DNA of 64,000 bases. It comes from Comamonas sp. (GTDB lineage: Bacteria > Pseudomonadota > Gammaproteobacteria > Burkholderiales > Burkholderiaceae_C). The notes under the pieces were generated by a model. That model saw only the letters and a program-made list of their open reading frames with translations. It was not told the DNA's origin and ran no database searches. Shown here one piece after another: positions 8,489-17,531 of the stretch (the first letter of the stretch is position 1; each line of letters opens with the position of its first letter). A program made the translations under genes and the position numbers. The stretch lies in contig JADMKK010000021.1 of assembly GCA_015478895.1 (NCBI GenBank), positions 1 to 64,000 on the forward strand, in the 5' to 3' direction.

Positions 8489-8989
8489 ATGCGCCTTGTG
8501 ATTCGATTTTTTTACCTTGCTGTCGTCAGTTGGAACGTGATGGCCTGTAGCGATTTTCAAGATCGCTTTAAAGGCTATCCCAAGGAAGACACGGTTATTA
8601 ACCTGGAATCGGCCACGTCCAATGAAATTGCCGATGCATTGAGCCGCTTGGCGCACATTGCCGTGGTGGGAGACGACTGGGAGTTCTTGGACCCCGATGA
8701 TCTGTGCACTGTGCATGTGATCGATCAGGCCGCTAACCAGCAATGGCCGCTTCAACTGCGTGGTGCGCAATTTGCGCTGCACCGAGACAGTCACACGCAA
8801 AACTATTACGCCATCATGAAGCATGGCAAGACCCCGGCTTTAGGCCCCGACGGGCAGCCACTGCGACTGTTTGAAACGGCCAGCTACCACGATGTGTTTT
8901 TTGCAGAAGGCTACTTGCAGGCACTGGCAGAAAAATGTGAGTTCCCTCAGTCGCTCAACGCAGCCGCTTCAAGCCCTGCGCCCTCTTGA
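8489..8989 (+). CDS. Putative small lipoprotein
   Basis: A 166-residue protein with a charged-hydrophobic leader (MRLVIRFFYLAVV) and a lipobox ending VMAC at Cys20, so it is probably a lipid-anchored envelope protein. The mature part contains a D-rich stretch (GDDWEFLDPDDLC) and ends in a short Ala/Ser/Pro tail. I do not recognise a family. It lies between the MFS gene and a convergent ddh. Coding appears real because the reading frame, signal and terminator agree, but function is unknown. Confidence 0.7.
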   Translation: MRLVIRFFYLAVVSWNVMACSDFQDRFKGYPKEDTVINLESATSNEIADALSRLAHIAVVGDDWEFLDPDDLCTVHVIDQAANQQWPLQLRGAQFALHRDSHTQNYYAIMKHGKTPALGPDGQPLRLFETASYHDVFFAEGYLQALAEKCEFPQSLNAAASSPAPS

Positions 8990-9054
8990 ATTTCATAGCG
9001 GCCTGCCCTTACTGCATAAGGGGAAACTGCCTTTTTCGACAAAATTATCCAAAC

Positions 9055-9087
9055 AAAAGCCCGCAACTTTTACGCTGCGGGCTTTTG
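9055..9087. terminator. Bidirectional terminator between the lipoprotein gene and ddh
   Basis: AAAAGCCCGCA and TGCGGGCTTTT form a stem around a 10-base loop, with A and T tracts on both sides. It can serve both converging genes. Confidence 0.85.
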
Positions 9088-9112
9088 TCTTTATGCGGCT
9101 GCTGTGAAAGTT

Positions 9113-10111
9113 TTACAGCGCTTCTTTGCGCAGTTGCTCCGCGCTCTTGGCCGACAGCCAGCCGGGGGCCACATCAAACACGGTTTTGGCACCGTACATG
9201 CCCCATTGGTGCATGCGGTGCACCGCGCGGGCATAGGCCACCAGCACGCTGGAGGTGAACTCCGGGTTGCTGTCCAGTTGCAGGCGGTATTCAATCACCT
9301 GCTTGTTCTGGGCCGAGGTGTTGCCGCTGCGGATCACAAAGCCACCGTGGGGCATGGCGCTGTGGTTGGCCTTGAGCTCTTCGGCGCTGATGAAGTTGAC
9401 CGTGGTGTCGTACTCATCAAAGTAGTGGGGCATGGTCACGATGGTGTTGCGCACGGCCTCGGCGCTGGCGCCTTCAGCCAGCACCACATAGCAATGGCGC
9501 TCGTGCTTTTGGCGGGTGCTCAGTTCTGGGCGGGTGCCGCTGCGCACGGCGTCCACGGCGGCTTCCACAGGCAAGGTGTATTGCACACCAGCGGCAACGC
9601 CGGGAATGCGGCGAATGGCATCGGAGTGACCCTGGCTCAGGCCCTTGCCCCAGAAGGTATAGGTTGCGCCATCGGGCAGCAGGGCTTCGCCCATGATGCG
9701 GTTGATGGAGAACATGCCGGGGTCCCAGCCTGCGGAGATCAGCGCCGTGGTGTTGGCCGCTTGGGCGGCGGCGTCGACCGCTGCAAAGTGCTCGGGCACG
9801 CGGGCGTGGGTATCAAAGCTGTCCACCATGCAGAACTTGGCCGCCAGCGCGGGCGACTGCACGGGCAGATCATCCTTGGAGCCACCGCACAGCACCAGCA
9901 CATCAATGCGGTCGGTGTGACTTTCCAGATCGGCCATCGAGAACACCGGCGTGCCTTCAAACAGGGGCTGGAGCTGGCTGGGGTCGCGGCGGGTGTAAAT
10001 GCCAGCCACCACCATGTCAGGGTTCTTGGCTACAGCGTTTTCTACGCCACGGCCCAAATTACCGTAGCCCACCACGCCAATGCGGATGGGGTTTGTGGGG
10101 GTCTTTTCCAT
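9113..10111 (-). CDS. ddh: meso-Diaminopimelate D-dehydrogenase
   Basis: A 332-residue NADPH-dependent enzyme that interconverts L-2-amino-6-oxopimelate (from tetrahydrodipicolinate) and meso-diaminopimelate in one step, a shortcut in lysine and cell-wall synthesis. The Rossmann motif GVVGYGNLGRG is at residues 12-22, and the family's LCGGSKDDLP, VDSFDTHA and SAGWDPGMFSINR blocks are all present. Length is normal. It stands apart from dap genes. The 5' region contains a near-perfect 28-base hairpin, which could regulate it. The enzyme is patchily distributed among bacteria, so lateral acquisition is possible but not shown. Confidence 0.93.
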   Translation of the reverse strand: MEKTPTNPIRIGVVGYGNLGRGVENAVAKNPDMVVAGIYTRRDPSQLQPLFEGTPVFSMADLESHTDRIDVLVLCGGSKDDLPVQSPALAAKFCMVDSFDTHARVPEHFAAVDAAAQAANTTALISAGWDPGMFSINRIMGEALLPDGATYTFWGKGLSQGHSDAIRRIPGVAAGVQYTLPVEAAVDAVRSGTRPELSTRQKHERHCYVVLAEGASAEAVRNTIVTMPHYFDEYDTTVNFISAEELKANHSAMPHGGFVIRSGNTSAQNKQVIEYRLQLDSNPEFTSSVLVAYARAVHRMHQWGMYGAKTVFDVAPGWLSAKSAEQLRKEAL

Positions 10112-10142
10112 AGGGACAGCTTTCCTTTCAGGTCTTCAAACA

Positions 10143-10170
10143 GTGGGGCAGATGCTGGCATCTGCCCCAC
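10143..10170. repeat. Long perfect hairpin upstream of ddh
   Basis: Two 13-base arms, GTGGGGCAGATGC and GCATCTGCCCCAC, are separated by TG only. It lies between the end of the permease gene and the ddh start, 31 bases before the ATG. No T-run follows, so it is more likely an operator, processing site or weak attenuator than a terminator. Confidence 0.5.
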
Positions 10171-10231
10171 CCTCAACTACACAGCAGCGCAAGCTGCTTC
10201 ACCAACAATGCATCGATGGCACCAGCGCAGA

Positions 10232-11149
10232 TTACGCGGCTTGTGCCAAGGGCTGCGCATTCGCGCGGCGGCGGCGCAACTGCAACGCGCCTTCCAGCGC
10301 CAACAGCAACACGCCAGCACCAATGAGCGTGTACATGGGCTCTTGCCCGGGTTGAATACGCTCGCCCATCAGCAAGGCCGCCAACACCAGCAACAGCGGC
10401 TCTACATACGACATCAACCCAAACAGCCCCAGCGGCAATAGCCGGCTCGCGGCCATGTACAGCGCCAGCGCCACGGCGCTGATGACACCCAGCACGGGCA
10501 CCATCCAGTGCAGCGCAGGGGTGGCCACAATTGCCGCCCAGCCAGTCACACCTTGCGGAGCATCCACCACCGCAAACCACAGGCACACCGGCAACAGCAA
10601 CAACACATCCAGCCAGTGGCCCGCCAAACTATTGGTCTTGAGCAAGCGGCGCAACACAAAATACGCCGGGTAGCCGATCACGACCAGCCACGTTGACCAC
10701 GCCATGCCGCCTGCGCGCCATAGCTCCCAACCCATACCACATGCTGCCAGCAGCGTAGCCACGGTCTGAAAGGCGCTAAGCCGCTCACCAAACACCAGCC
10801 GCCCCGCCAGCACCATGGCCAGCGGCAACAAGAAGTACCCCAGCGACACCGGCAAGGCGTGGCCGTGCAACGGCGCCCACATGAACAGCCACAGTTGCAC
10901 CCCGGCCAGCGCACTGGAGAGCAACAACATCAACGCAAACGGCCAGTGCTGCGCTACGCGCCGCACAATGGCCGCCACCGCAGCGCCCTGGCCGCTGTAG
11001 AGCAGCCAAGCCGTGGTGAACGGCAGCGTGACCAGCATGCGCCAGCCAAAAATTTGTTCGCCGGTCAGCGGTGCCAGCAAGGGGGCCAGGTAATAAATGC
11101 TGCCAAAAATGCAAGAAGCCACGACCGAAGCCAGCACGCCCTGAAACAT
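10232..11149 (-). CDS. EamA/RarD-type inner-membrane permease
   Basis: A 305-residue protein with about ten transmembrane helices arranged as two EamA repeats, of the drug/metabolite transporter superfamily and most like RarD. The substrate is unknown. Start ATG 11149 is chosen because GGTGGGGGA lies just upstream and the hydrophobic MFQGVLASVV begins there; the in-frame extension upstream is charged and unlike the family. The C-terminus is a short basic tail (LRRRRANAQP). It is co-directional with ddh but separated by 120 bases containing a hairpin. Confidence 0.88.
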   Translation of the reverse strand: MFQGVLASVVASCIFGSIYYLAPLLAPLTGEQIFGWRMLVTLPFTTAWLLYSGQGAAVAAIVRRVAQHWPFALMLLLSSALAGVQLWLFMWAPLHGHALPVSLGYFLLPLAMVLAGRLVFGERLSAFQTVATLLAACGMGWELWRAGGMAWSTWLVVIGYPAYFVLRRLLKTNSLAGHWLDVLLLLPVCLWFAVVDAPQGVTGWAAIVATPALHWMVPVLGVISAVALALYMAASRLLPLGLFGLMSYVEPLLLVLAALLMGERIQPGQEPMYTLIGAGVLLLALEGALQLRRRRANAQPLAQAA

Positions 11150-11344
11150 GAATCCCCCACCCTTCTGATTGCGCTGCACGGGATCGCCCACGCATGCGCC
11201 AAAACGATGCACACCGCGCACCAAACCAGTGATTTTCTGTGATTTCACTACCCCGAGCGCACTTATTTAGACAGTTACTCCACCACCAGCTGCGCACCCC
11301 CTACACTCAGCGGCTTTTCGCCCGCTGCCTCGCCGCCCTTTGCC

Positions 11345-12154
11345 ATGACCGATTTGCCCGACCGTCCCTGCTACACCCACCCGCTGGAAATTCTTTGGCA
11401 GGACGAAGACATGGTCGTGGTCTACAAGCCTGCAGGCTGGCTGGTACACCGCACACCAATTGCACGCCATGAAACGCGCTTTGTGCTGCAAACCCTGCGC
11501 GACCAGATTGGCCAGCACGTCTGGCCCGTGCACCGGCTCGACCAAGGCACCTGCGGCGTGCTGGTGTTTGCGCTGAGCAAGCCAGCCTGCCAGAAGCTGG
11601 CCGCCTGCTTTGTCGACCACACCGCACGCAAGCACTACCTGGCGCTGGCGCGCGGTTGGCTGCCCGACGAAGTTGAGGTGGACTACGCCCTCAAGCCTGA
11701 CGATGCGCCCGAGGACGCGCCTGCCCAGTCCGCGCAAACCACGCTGCGCTGCCTAGCGCACTTAGAGTGGCCCGAGTCTTACGACAAGCGCCATGCCAGC
11801 ACGCGCATCTCGCTGGTGGAAGCCTTGCCCAAAACGGGCCGGCGCCACCAGATTCGCCGCCACCTCAAGCACGAATCCCACCCCATCATTGGCGATGCCA
11901 CGCACGGCAAAGGCCCGCTCAACCGCTGGTGGGCCGAACGCATTGGCCTGCACCGCCTGTGGCTGCACGCGCACGCGCTGGAGATTCCCCACCCGCGCAC
12001 CGGTGAAGTCATGCGCTTTTGCGCCGACTGGCGCCAGCTGGCCCATGTACCCGAGGTGCAGCAATGGCAGCAACTGCTGGCTGTGCCCGGCTGGCAAGCT
12101 ACCGCGCGGGGTTTGCCCGCAAGCTGCGGTCTTCCATTGCCCCAAGCTGTTTGA
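11345..12154 (+). CDS. truC: RluA-family pseudouridine synthase, TruC-like
   Basis: A 269-residue enzyme converting uridine to pseudouridine, most like TruC (tRNA U65). The catalytic motif HRLDQGTCG puts the nucleophilic Asp at residue 66. The N-terminal ILWQDEDMVVVYKPAGWLVH and the later TGRRHQIRRHLKH motif are typical. There is no S4 domain, which favours TruC over RluC/RluD. It stands alone, closed by a shared terminator with the convergent DHH gene. Confidence 0.88.
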   Translation: MTDLPDRPCYTHPLEILWQDEDMVVVYKPAGWLVHRTPIARHETRFVLQTLRDQIGQHVWPVHRLDQGTCGVLVFALSKPACQKLAACFVDHTARKHYLALARGWLPDEVEVDYALKPDDAPEDAPAQSAQTTLRCLAHLEWPESYDKRHASTRISLVEALPKTGRRHQIRRHLKHESHPIIGDATHGKGPLNRWWAERIGLHRLWLHAHALEIPHPRTGEVMRFCADWRQLAHVPEVQQWQQLLAVPGWQATARGLPASCGLPLPQAV

Positions 12155-12193
12155 AACCGCTCTTTAAAAGAGAGTAGCCTGCCCTGATACGCA

Positions 12194-12230
12194 AAGGACT
12201 TCAGATAGATAACCATCTGAAGTCCTTATT
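12194..12230. terminator. Bidirectional terminator between truC and the DHH gene
   Basis: AAGGACTTCAGAT and ATCTGAAGTCCTT pair perfectly around an 8-base loop, followed by a T-rich tail. It lies between convergent genes. Confidence 0.8.
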
Positions 12231-12252
12231 TCATCAAGGCATGCCGCTCTCT

Positions 12253-13248
12253 TTATTTTTTAGGGCGCAGGTATTTACCTTCTTCGTCAAACTCCATCAA
12301 CGGTGCTTTGACAAAGTCGTACGTGGCTTCGCGGTCGGCCTTGAGTTCGCCGCTGAGCAAGTCCAGCAAGCGGTCATTGTCCATCTTGAAGCCGCAGGCC
12401 TGCGCATGGCCACCGCCGCCAAAGCTCTCGGCCAAGGGGATGCAATTGAAGTCGGAACGCGAGCGCAAACCCACTTTGACGCCCTTGGGGCCAGCGTGCC
12501 ACATCAACGCAAAGCTGCCGCCCTGGCGCGCCAGAATATCGCCCACCTGGCTGTGGAACACACCGGGGCTGTTGACCATCAGGCCCTGAAAACCGTTGAA
12601 GACCAGCGGTTGCGCACCGCCTGCAATGTCTGCGCACAGGCTCTGGAATTTTTCGTCCATCGCGCCGCCGCGTGCCATGAAAGCGGCTTCTTGCTCGGGT
12701 GTGAAGGCCGCAATTTCGGCCCAGCGCTCAAAGCTGCGCACTTCCATGTCCAGCGCAGACAGAAACGGTGCGCTCTCGGCAAATTCCCACTTCCAGATGT
12801 CGCGGTCTTCGATGTACTTGATCAGACCCGGCACCGGCTTTTCAGGGTGGAAAAACTCCCAGCCCAAACGCGCGCCAGACTTGTTCATGTCAAAGTGCAC
12901 CACGCCGCAGCGGCACTGGTAGCCGGAGAGTTTTTCGGCCGCGCTTTTGTGGTGATCCAGCACCACCAGCTTGCTGACTTTGGCTTCGATCTCGGCCATC
13001 AACACCGGCTCAAACGCAAAGTCCACCACGTAGACCGCACGACCGTCCAAGTCGCCCAGATCCTCTGCGGTTTGAATTTCGCCATGGTCCAGGCCACGAA
13101 ACTCGGCCTTGTCACCGTAAAACAGCCACGCAGCCAGCGCTGCGCCATAGCCATCAGGGCAGCGGCGGCCGTGGTAGAGGATCAAAGGGCGCACGTCCTC
13201 GAGGGAAGGGTGCACCAGCAATTGCAAGGGGAGGATGGTGTTTTTCAT
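12253..13248 (-). CDS. DHH-superfamily phosphoesterase
   Basis: A 331-residue predicted phosphohydrolase. The DHH signature is VVLDHHKSA (about 96-104); upstream acidic motifs are RRCPDGYGAA (28-37) and YVVDF, and the DHHA1-type glycine-rich motif FGGGGHAQACGF is near the C-terminus. Together these form the usual two-metal centre and substrate loop. The substrate cannot be told; relatives cleave oligonucleotides, cyclic dinucleotides or polyphosphate. Start ATG 13248 is chosen over longer in-frame options because the family begins near MKNTILPL. It diverges from the MgtC-like gene, with about 150 bases between starts. Confidence 0.85.
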   Translation of the reverse strand: MKNTILPLQLLVHPSLEDVRPLILYHGRRCPDGYGAALAAWLFYGDKAEFRGLDHGEIQTAEDLGDLDGRAVYVVDFAFEPVLMAEIEAKVSKLVVLDHHKSAAEKLSGYQCRCGVVHFDMNKSGARLGWEFFHPEKPVPGLIKYIEDRDIWKWEFAESAPFLSALDMEVRSFERWAEIAAFTPEQEAAFMARGGAMDEKFQSLCADIAGGAQPLVFNGFQGLMVNSPGVFHSQVGDILARQGGSFALMWHAGPKGVKVGLRSRSDFNCIPLAESFGGGGHAQACGFKMDNDRLLDLLSGELKADREATYDFVKAPLMEFDEEGKYLRPKK

Positions 13249-13397
13249 GTGCAGGGATTGTCGCTGCTGCAGCGCCCACACGTCACCCATAAGCCTAAAC
13301 GTGGAATTCAGATGACAGTGCGATGCGCTGTCGTGCAGCCCCGGATTTTCATGCGCCGCGCCATCATGCAACTGCAAATGAGATAGCAGGAGCCTTT

Positions 13398-13946
13398 ATG
13401 CAAGATTGGTGGCAGCAAGTCGCGCAAGCCGCGGCGGCAGAATTTTCTGACGTTCCCGACCCGGCGCAGGCCACCCGCATCATCATGCGTTTGACGCTGG
13501 CTGCGCTGCTGGGCGGTTTACTGGGCTGGGAGCGTGAGGCCCACGGTAAGGCCGCAGGCGTGCGCACCCACATGCTGGTGTGCATGGGCTCGGCCATGTT
13601 TGTGATGATTGCCCTGCAAACCGGCGCGCAGGCCAATGAGGCCAGCCGCGTGATTCAGGGCGTGATTGCAGGCATTGGTTTTCTGGGTGCTGGCACCATC
13701 CTCAAAGAAAACAGCAGCGAGCATGCTCTGCCCCAAGTGCGTGGTTTGACCACGGCCGCAGGCATCTGGCTCACCGCCGCCATTGGCGTGGCTGCGGGCT
13801 TGGGAGAGGAAGCCACAGCCCTGCTCAGCGCGGTGCTGGCTTATGGCATTTTGCGGCTGGTGCCCGTGCTACTGGGGCGCAATGACGAAGACCGGCCCTC
13901 TGAACAAGAACAAGAGCGCAAGCCCACGCAGCGCGAGAAAACTTAG
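13398..13946 (+). CDS. MgtC/SapB-family inner-membrane protein
   Basis: A 182-residue membrane protein with four or five helices. The family motif LGGLLGWEREAHGKAAGVRTHMLV is split here as LLGWEREAHGKAAG and VRTHML, and GIGFLGAGTILKE plus VRGLTTAAGIWLTAAIG complete the MgtC core. Relatives are linked to Mg2+ stress and acid survival, but their molecular action is unclear. Start ATG 13398 has AGGAG upstream. No Mg2+ transporter is adjacent. Confidence 0.88.
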   Translation: MQDWWQQVAQAAAAEFSDVPDPAQATRIIMRLTLAALLGGLLGWEREAHGKAAGVRTHMLVCMGSAMFVMIALQTGAQANEASRVIQGVIAGIGFLGAGTILKENSSEHALPQVRGLTTAAGIWLTAAIGVAAGLGEEATALLSAVLAYGILRLVPVLLGRNDEDRPSEQEQERKPTQREKT

Positions 13947-14193
13947 GCGCTCTGGCTCAATCATTCGACTTTGGAATGATTCAATCCCGCCAAATCATGC
14001 CTGCTGCCTTGCAAGCCAAGTTACAAAACCTTTTTAAAACAATCATTTAGAGCAGCCAACCTGACATTTCTTTATTCACAGACAGCGTGAATGGCATTGT
14101 TTCTTCGCTACGAGTTGGCAGAGCAAGTCCCATAATGAATTCATTACTGTTTCCGTGTCTGCCCAGCGTGCCTGGACAGCCACCAAAAGACTG

Positions 14194-15384
14194 ATGAACA
14201 ACGTCAACGACATCACCCCCTATCTGGGGCAATTGCTCAACTTCCGGCATGACATGCACGCCAACCCTGAGCTGCGCTACGAAGAACATCGCACGGCCAA
14301 CCAGGTTGCCGCCTACCTTCAAGCACTGGGCATTCCTGTGCATCGGGGCCTGGGCCAAACAGGCCTGGTCGCCACCATCTACGGCAAGGGCTACAGCAAA
14401 GACAACCCCGGTCGCGCCATCGGCATTCGCGCCGATATGGATGCACTGCCCGTGGCTGAAGCCACGGGCGCAGCCTATGCCAGTTGCGTGCCCGGCAAAA
14501 TGCACGCCTGCGGCCACGACGGCCACACCACCATGCTGTTGGGCGCAGCCACCCTGCTGGCCAAAAACCCTGCTTTCGATGGCACCGTCCACCTGATCTT
14601 CCAACCTGCAGAAGAAGGCGGAGCAGGTGCCAAAGCGATGATGGATGACGGCTTGTTTACGCTGTTCCCGTGCGATGCCATCTTTGCGTTGCACAACTGG
14701 CCTTCCATGCCGCAAGGGCAGATGGCGGTGCGTGTGGGGCCCATCATGGCCTCCACCATGCGTTTTGAAATTCGCGTCAAAGGCAAGGGCGGCCACGCAG
14801 CCATGCCGCACAAGACGCTCGACCCGATTCCTGTCGCCTGCGCCATCGTCAGCCAGTTGCAGACTTTGGTGTCTCGCGGTGTAGACCCGCTGGATTGCGC
14901 CGTGCTGACCATTGGCAAGATTGAAGCGGGCACGGTGGAAAACATCATCCCGGATGAAGCAGCCATCTACGGCACGGTGCGTACCTTGCAAAAGTCCACC
15001 CAGGAATACATGACCCAGGGCTTGCAGCGTATTGCCACCCATGTGGCTGCCGCCCACCTGTGTGAGGCCATTTACATCCACAAGCCTGGCTACCCCAACA
15101 CCACCAATACGGCCCATGAAGCACGCTTTATGGCCGAGGTCATGCAGGAGATGGTGGGCCCGGACAACACCTTCCCTGAAGTGGCACCGGCCATGACTGC
15201 GGAAGACTTTGGTTTCATGCTGGAAGAAGTGCCCGGCGCCTACGGCTGGATTGGCAATGGCAAACATGGACAGCCCGGCGTGGGTCTGCACAATCCCAGC
15301 TATGACTTTAACGACGACAATATCGAACTCGGCTCGCGCTTCTGGGATCGACTGGCGCGTCGCTGGTTTGAACAAGCACGCTGA
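14194..15384 (+). CDS. M20-family amidohydrolase (hippurate hydrolase/IAA-amino acid hydrolase type)
   Basis: A 396-residue zinc/manganese-dependent amidohydrolase that cleaves N-acyl amino acids. The metal ligands are visible: Cys106 and His108 in HACGHDGHTTM, the Glu140-Glu141 pair in FQPAEEGGAG, then LHNWPSMPQG and a late GGHAAMPHK dimerisation-domain motif. The RADMDALP box precedes them. ATG 14194 is preferred; an in-frame GTG at 14155 would add 13 atypical residues. It is followed by a terminator, then a Bug-type binding protein. The substrate is not determined. Confidence 0.9.
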   Translation: MNNVNDITPYLGQLLNFRHDMHANPELRYEEHRTANQVAAYLQALGIPVHRGLGQTGLVATIYGKGYSKDNPGRAIGIRADMDALPVAEATGAAYASCVPGKMHACGHDGHTTMLLGAATLLAKNPAFDGTVHLIFQPAEEGGAGAKAMMDDGLFTLFPCDAIFALHNWPSMPQGQMAVRVGPIMASTMRFEIRVKGKGGHAAMPHKTLDPIPVACAIVSQLQTLVSRGVDPLDCAVLTIGKIEAGTVENIIPDEAAIYGTVRTLQKSTQEYMTQGLQRIATHVAAAHLCEAIYIHKPGYPNTTNTAHEARFMAEVMQEMVGPDNTFPEVAPAMTAEDFGFMLEEVPGAYGWIGNGKHGQPGVGLHNPSYDFNDDNIELGSRFWDRLARRWFEQAR

Positions 15385-15411
15385 GCCAGCGTTGATTGAA
15401 AGTTAGCTTCC

Positions 15412-15438
15412 ACCGCGCCTTGTGCGCGGTTTTTTTTA
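15412..15438 (+). terminator. Rho-independent terminator after the M20 amidohydrolase
   Basis: ACCGCGC and GCGCGGT form a stem followed by eight T. It separates the amidohydrolase from the downstream binding-protein gene. Confidence 0.85.
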
Positions 15439-15453
15439 TTGGGGATCAAGACC

Positions 15454-16449
15454 ATGAACACTGCACGTAACACCCAACTGAGCCGCCGCCGCTTATTGCT
15501 GTCGGGCGCCGCCCTTGCCAGCTGCAGTGTGCCGGGCTGGGCCATGGCGCAGCGCTCATGGCCTTCGCAGCCTCTGCGCTTTATCGTGCCCTACCCTGCA
15601 GGCGGAGTGAACGATGTGGTCGCACGCATGTTTGGCGATGTGCTGGCCAAAATGCTGGGCCAGCCCGTGGTCATCGAAAACAAGCCGGGTGCGGGCGCCA
15701 CCATTGGCATGGGCGAGCTGGCGAAAGCCACTGACAACCACAGCTTTGGCTTTGCCGCGATCAGCCCGCTGACGCTTAACCCCTATTTGATGAAAGTGTC
15801 TTACGACCCCTTGCGCGACATTCAGGCTGTGGCCAGCGTGATGTATGCACCGGTGTATGTCATGGCTACCAGTGCCTTCAAGGGCAAAAGCTTTGCCGAT
15901 GTGTTGGCCCAGGCCAGGACGGCCAAAGGGGTCAGCGTGGCAACATCAGGCTATGGCACGCTGGCGCACATCATGGTCGAGCAGCTTGCGCGCACCACCG
16001 GGGGCAATTTTGTACACGTACCCTACAAAGGCGGCAGCCAGCTCATTACCGATGCTGCGGGGGCGCAGTTTGACTTGCTGCTGGCCAACCCGTTTGCACC
16101 TGTCAATGCTTTGATTGACCAAGGCAAGCTGCGTGTACTGGCCACCACCGGCCCGCAGCGCCCCACCGCTTACCCCCAGGTGGCCACCTTGGGCGAACTG
16201 GGTTTTGACAAGGCGAATCTAACTTCGCTGTTTGGTTTTTATGCACCCAGCAGCATGCCTGCCGAGGTGGTGCAGCGCATGAATAACGCGATCAACCAGA
16301 TTTTGCTCGGTACAGAAATGCAGGAACGCCTGCGCAAACTTGACAATGTGCCCTATGCACTCACCCCAGAAGCTTTTGGCATGCTGATTCGCAAGGACTA
16401 CGCCCTCAATGGCGTGGTGATTGAGCAAGCGGGCATCAAGGCCGAATAG
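15454..16449 (+). CDS. Bug-family (TctC-like) periplasmic solute-binding protein
   Basis: A 331-residue protein with an N-terminal export signal containing SRRRLLL, a possible twin-arginine-like motif, and a cleavage region near WAMAQR. The mature protein begins with the Bug hallmark PLRFIVPYPAGGVNDVVAR and continues with the typical ENKPGAGATIG and VPYKGG motifs. Bug proteins bind carboxylates or amino acids; most are orphans without TctA/TctB membrane partners, and none are seen here. ATG 15454 follows GGGGATC. The list of possible ligands is open. Confidence 0.92.
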   Translation: MNTARNTQLSRRRLLLSGAALASCSVPGWAMAQRSWPSQPLRFIVPYPAGGVNDVVARMFGDVLAKMLGQPVVIENKPGAGATIGMGELAKATDNHSFGFAAISPLTLNPYLMKVSYDPLRDIQAVASVMYAPVYVMATSAFKGKSFADVLAQARTAKGVSVATSGYGTLAHIMVEQLARTTGGNFVHVPYKGGSQLITDAAGAQFDLLLANPFAPVNALIDQGKLRVLATTGPQRPTAYPQVATLGELGFDKANLTSLFGFYAPSSMPAEVVQRMNNAINQILLGTEMQERLRKLDNVPYALTPEAFGMLIRKDYALNGVVIEQAGIKAE

Positions 16450-16506
16450 CACCCTGGTCATCAGGTACCGGGGTGATGGTCACGTTTTCCGTGAAAACTT
16501 CGCCAA

Positions 16507-17451
16507 TTACCAGCGCTTGCGGCCCTTTTTCTTGGCGGCGGCAATGGCTTCCTTGCGCGCAGCGCGCTCCGCATCGGCTACCGCAGCGGCAGCCGCCCAT
16601 TGCTCAAACTCTTGCGGCATTTCCAATGTGATGCGGCCCAGCGCATGGGTGCGGTAATCGGTAATCACGATTTCTGCTGCTTTTTGCGTGTTCACGCGCC
16701 CGCCGCTCATCACGCAACCGCGCTTGCGGCCAATGGCTTCCAGCAGCTCGTCGTCGTGCATGGACTGGATCTTCTCAACACCCAGACCCAGCTTGAAGCG
16801 CTCATCCAGATTCTGCGGATACTGCTTTTGCAAAATCAGCAGCAGCTCCAGTGCCACCAGTTCTTCGTCATAGGCATTGCGCCCCACAGAACCCGAGGCC
16901 GCCAGATTGAAACCGCTTTGCTCAATCGAAATACGCGGCCACAGCATGCCGGGCGTATCCCACAGGTAGAAATCATCGTCCAGCACAATGCGCTGCTCAT
17001 CGCGCGTAACGCCAGCCTCATCCGCCGCTTTGGCCTGCTTTTTTCCGCTCATGGTGTTGATCAGCGTGGACTTGCCCACATTAGGCGCCCCACAGATCAG
17101 CACGCGCATGGGCTTGGCCATGCCGCCGCGATTGGGGGCCAGTTGGCGACACGTCTCTACCAGACGACGCGCGGGCGCCACTTCTTCGGCATCCATCGCA
17201 ATCGCGCGGGTATCGGGCTGGGCGTTGTACCAGTCCAGCCAGATTTGCGTCTTGGCGGGGTCGGCCACGTCTTGCTTGTTGAGCAGCTTCATGCGCGGCT
17301 TGTGGCCCGTCAGCTCCTGCAGCAAGGGGTTAAAGCTGGAGCCGGGAATGCGTGCATCCAGCACCTCAATGACCACGTCAATGTCTTTGACGCGCTCTTC
17401 AATGAGCTTGCGCGTGGAGTTCATGTGACCGGGGAACCATTGGATTGCCAT
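16507..17451 (-). CDS. Circularly permuted GTPase, RbgA/YlqF-like ribosome assembly factor
   Basis: A 314-residue GTPase with motifs in permuted order: G4 NKQD at 58-61, G1 GAPNVGKST at 121-129, then G3 DTPG at 165-168. The N-terminus MAIQWFPGHMNSTRK is the family hallmark. RbgA in Bacillus acts in late 50S assembly. The C-terminus is very basic (KKKGRKRW), fitting rRNA binding. It is divergent from the small membrane-protein gene at 17532. Family is firm; the betaproteobacterial role is inferred. Confidence 0.92.
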   Translation of the reverse strand: MAIQWFPGHMNSTRKLIEERVKDIDVVIEVLDARIPGSSFNPLLQELTGHKPRMKLLNKQDVADPAKTQIWLDWYNAQPDTRAIAMDAEEVAPARRLVETCRQLAPNRGGMAKPMRVLICGAPNVGKSTLINTMSGKKQAKAADEAGVTRDEQRIVLDDDFYLWDTPGMLWPRISIEQSGFNLAASGSVGRNAYDEELVALELLLILQKQYPQNLDERFKLGLGVEKIQSMHDDELLEAIGRKRGCVMSGGRVNTQKAAEIVITDYRTHALGRITLEMPQEFEQWAAAAAVADAERAARKEAIAAAKKKGRKRW

Positions 17452-17531
17452 GGACGTGCTTTCTATTTTGCGGGGGATGCGAGGGCAGCAAGGATAATCG
17501 CAAGCTGTTAACTCGTCCTACTGGCTAGCTC

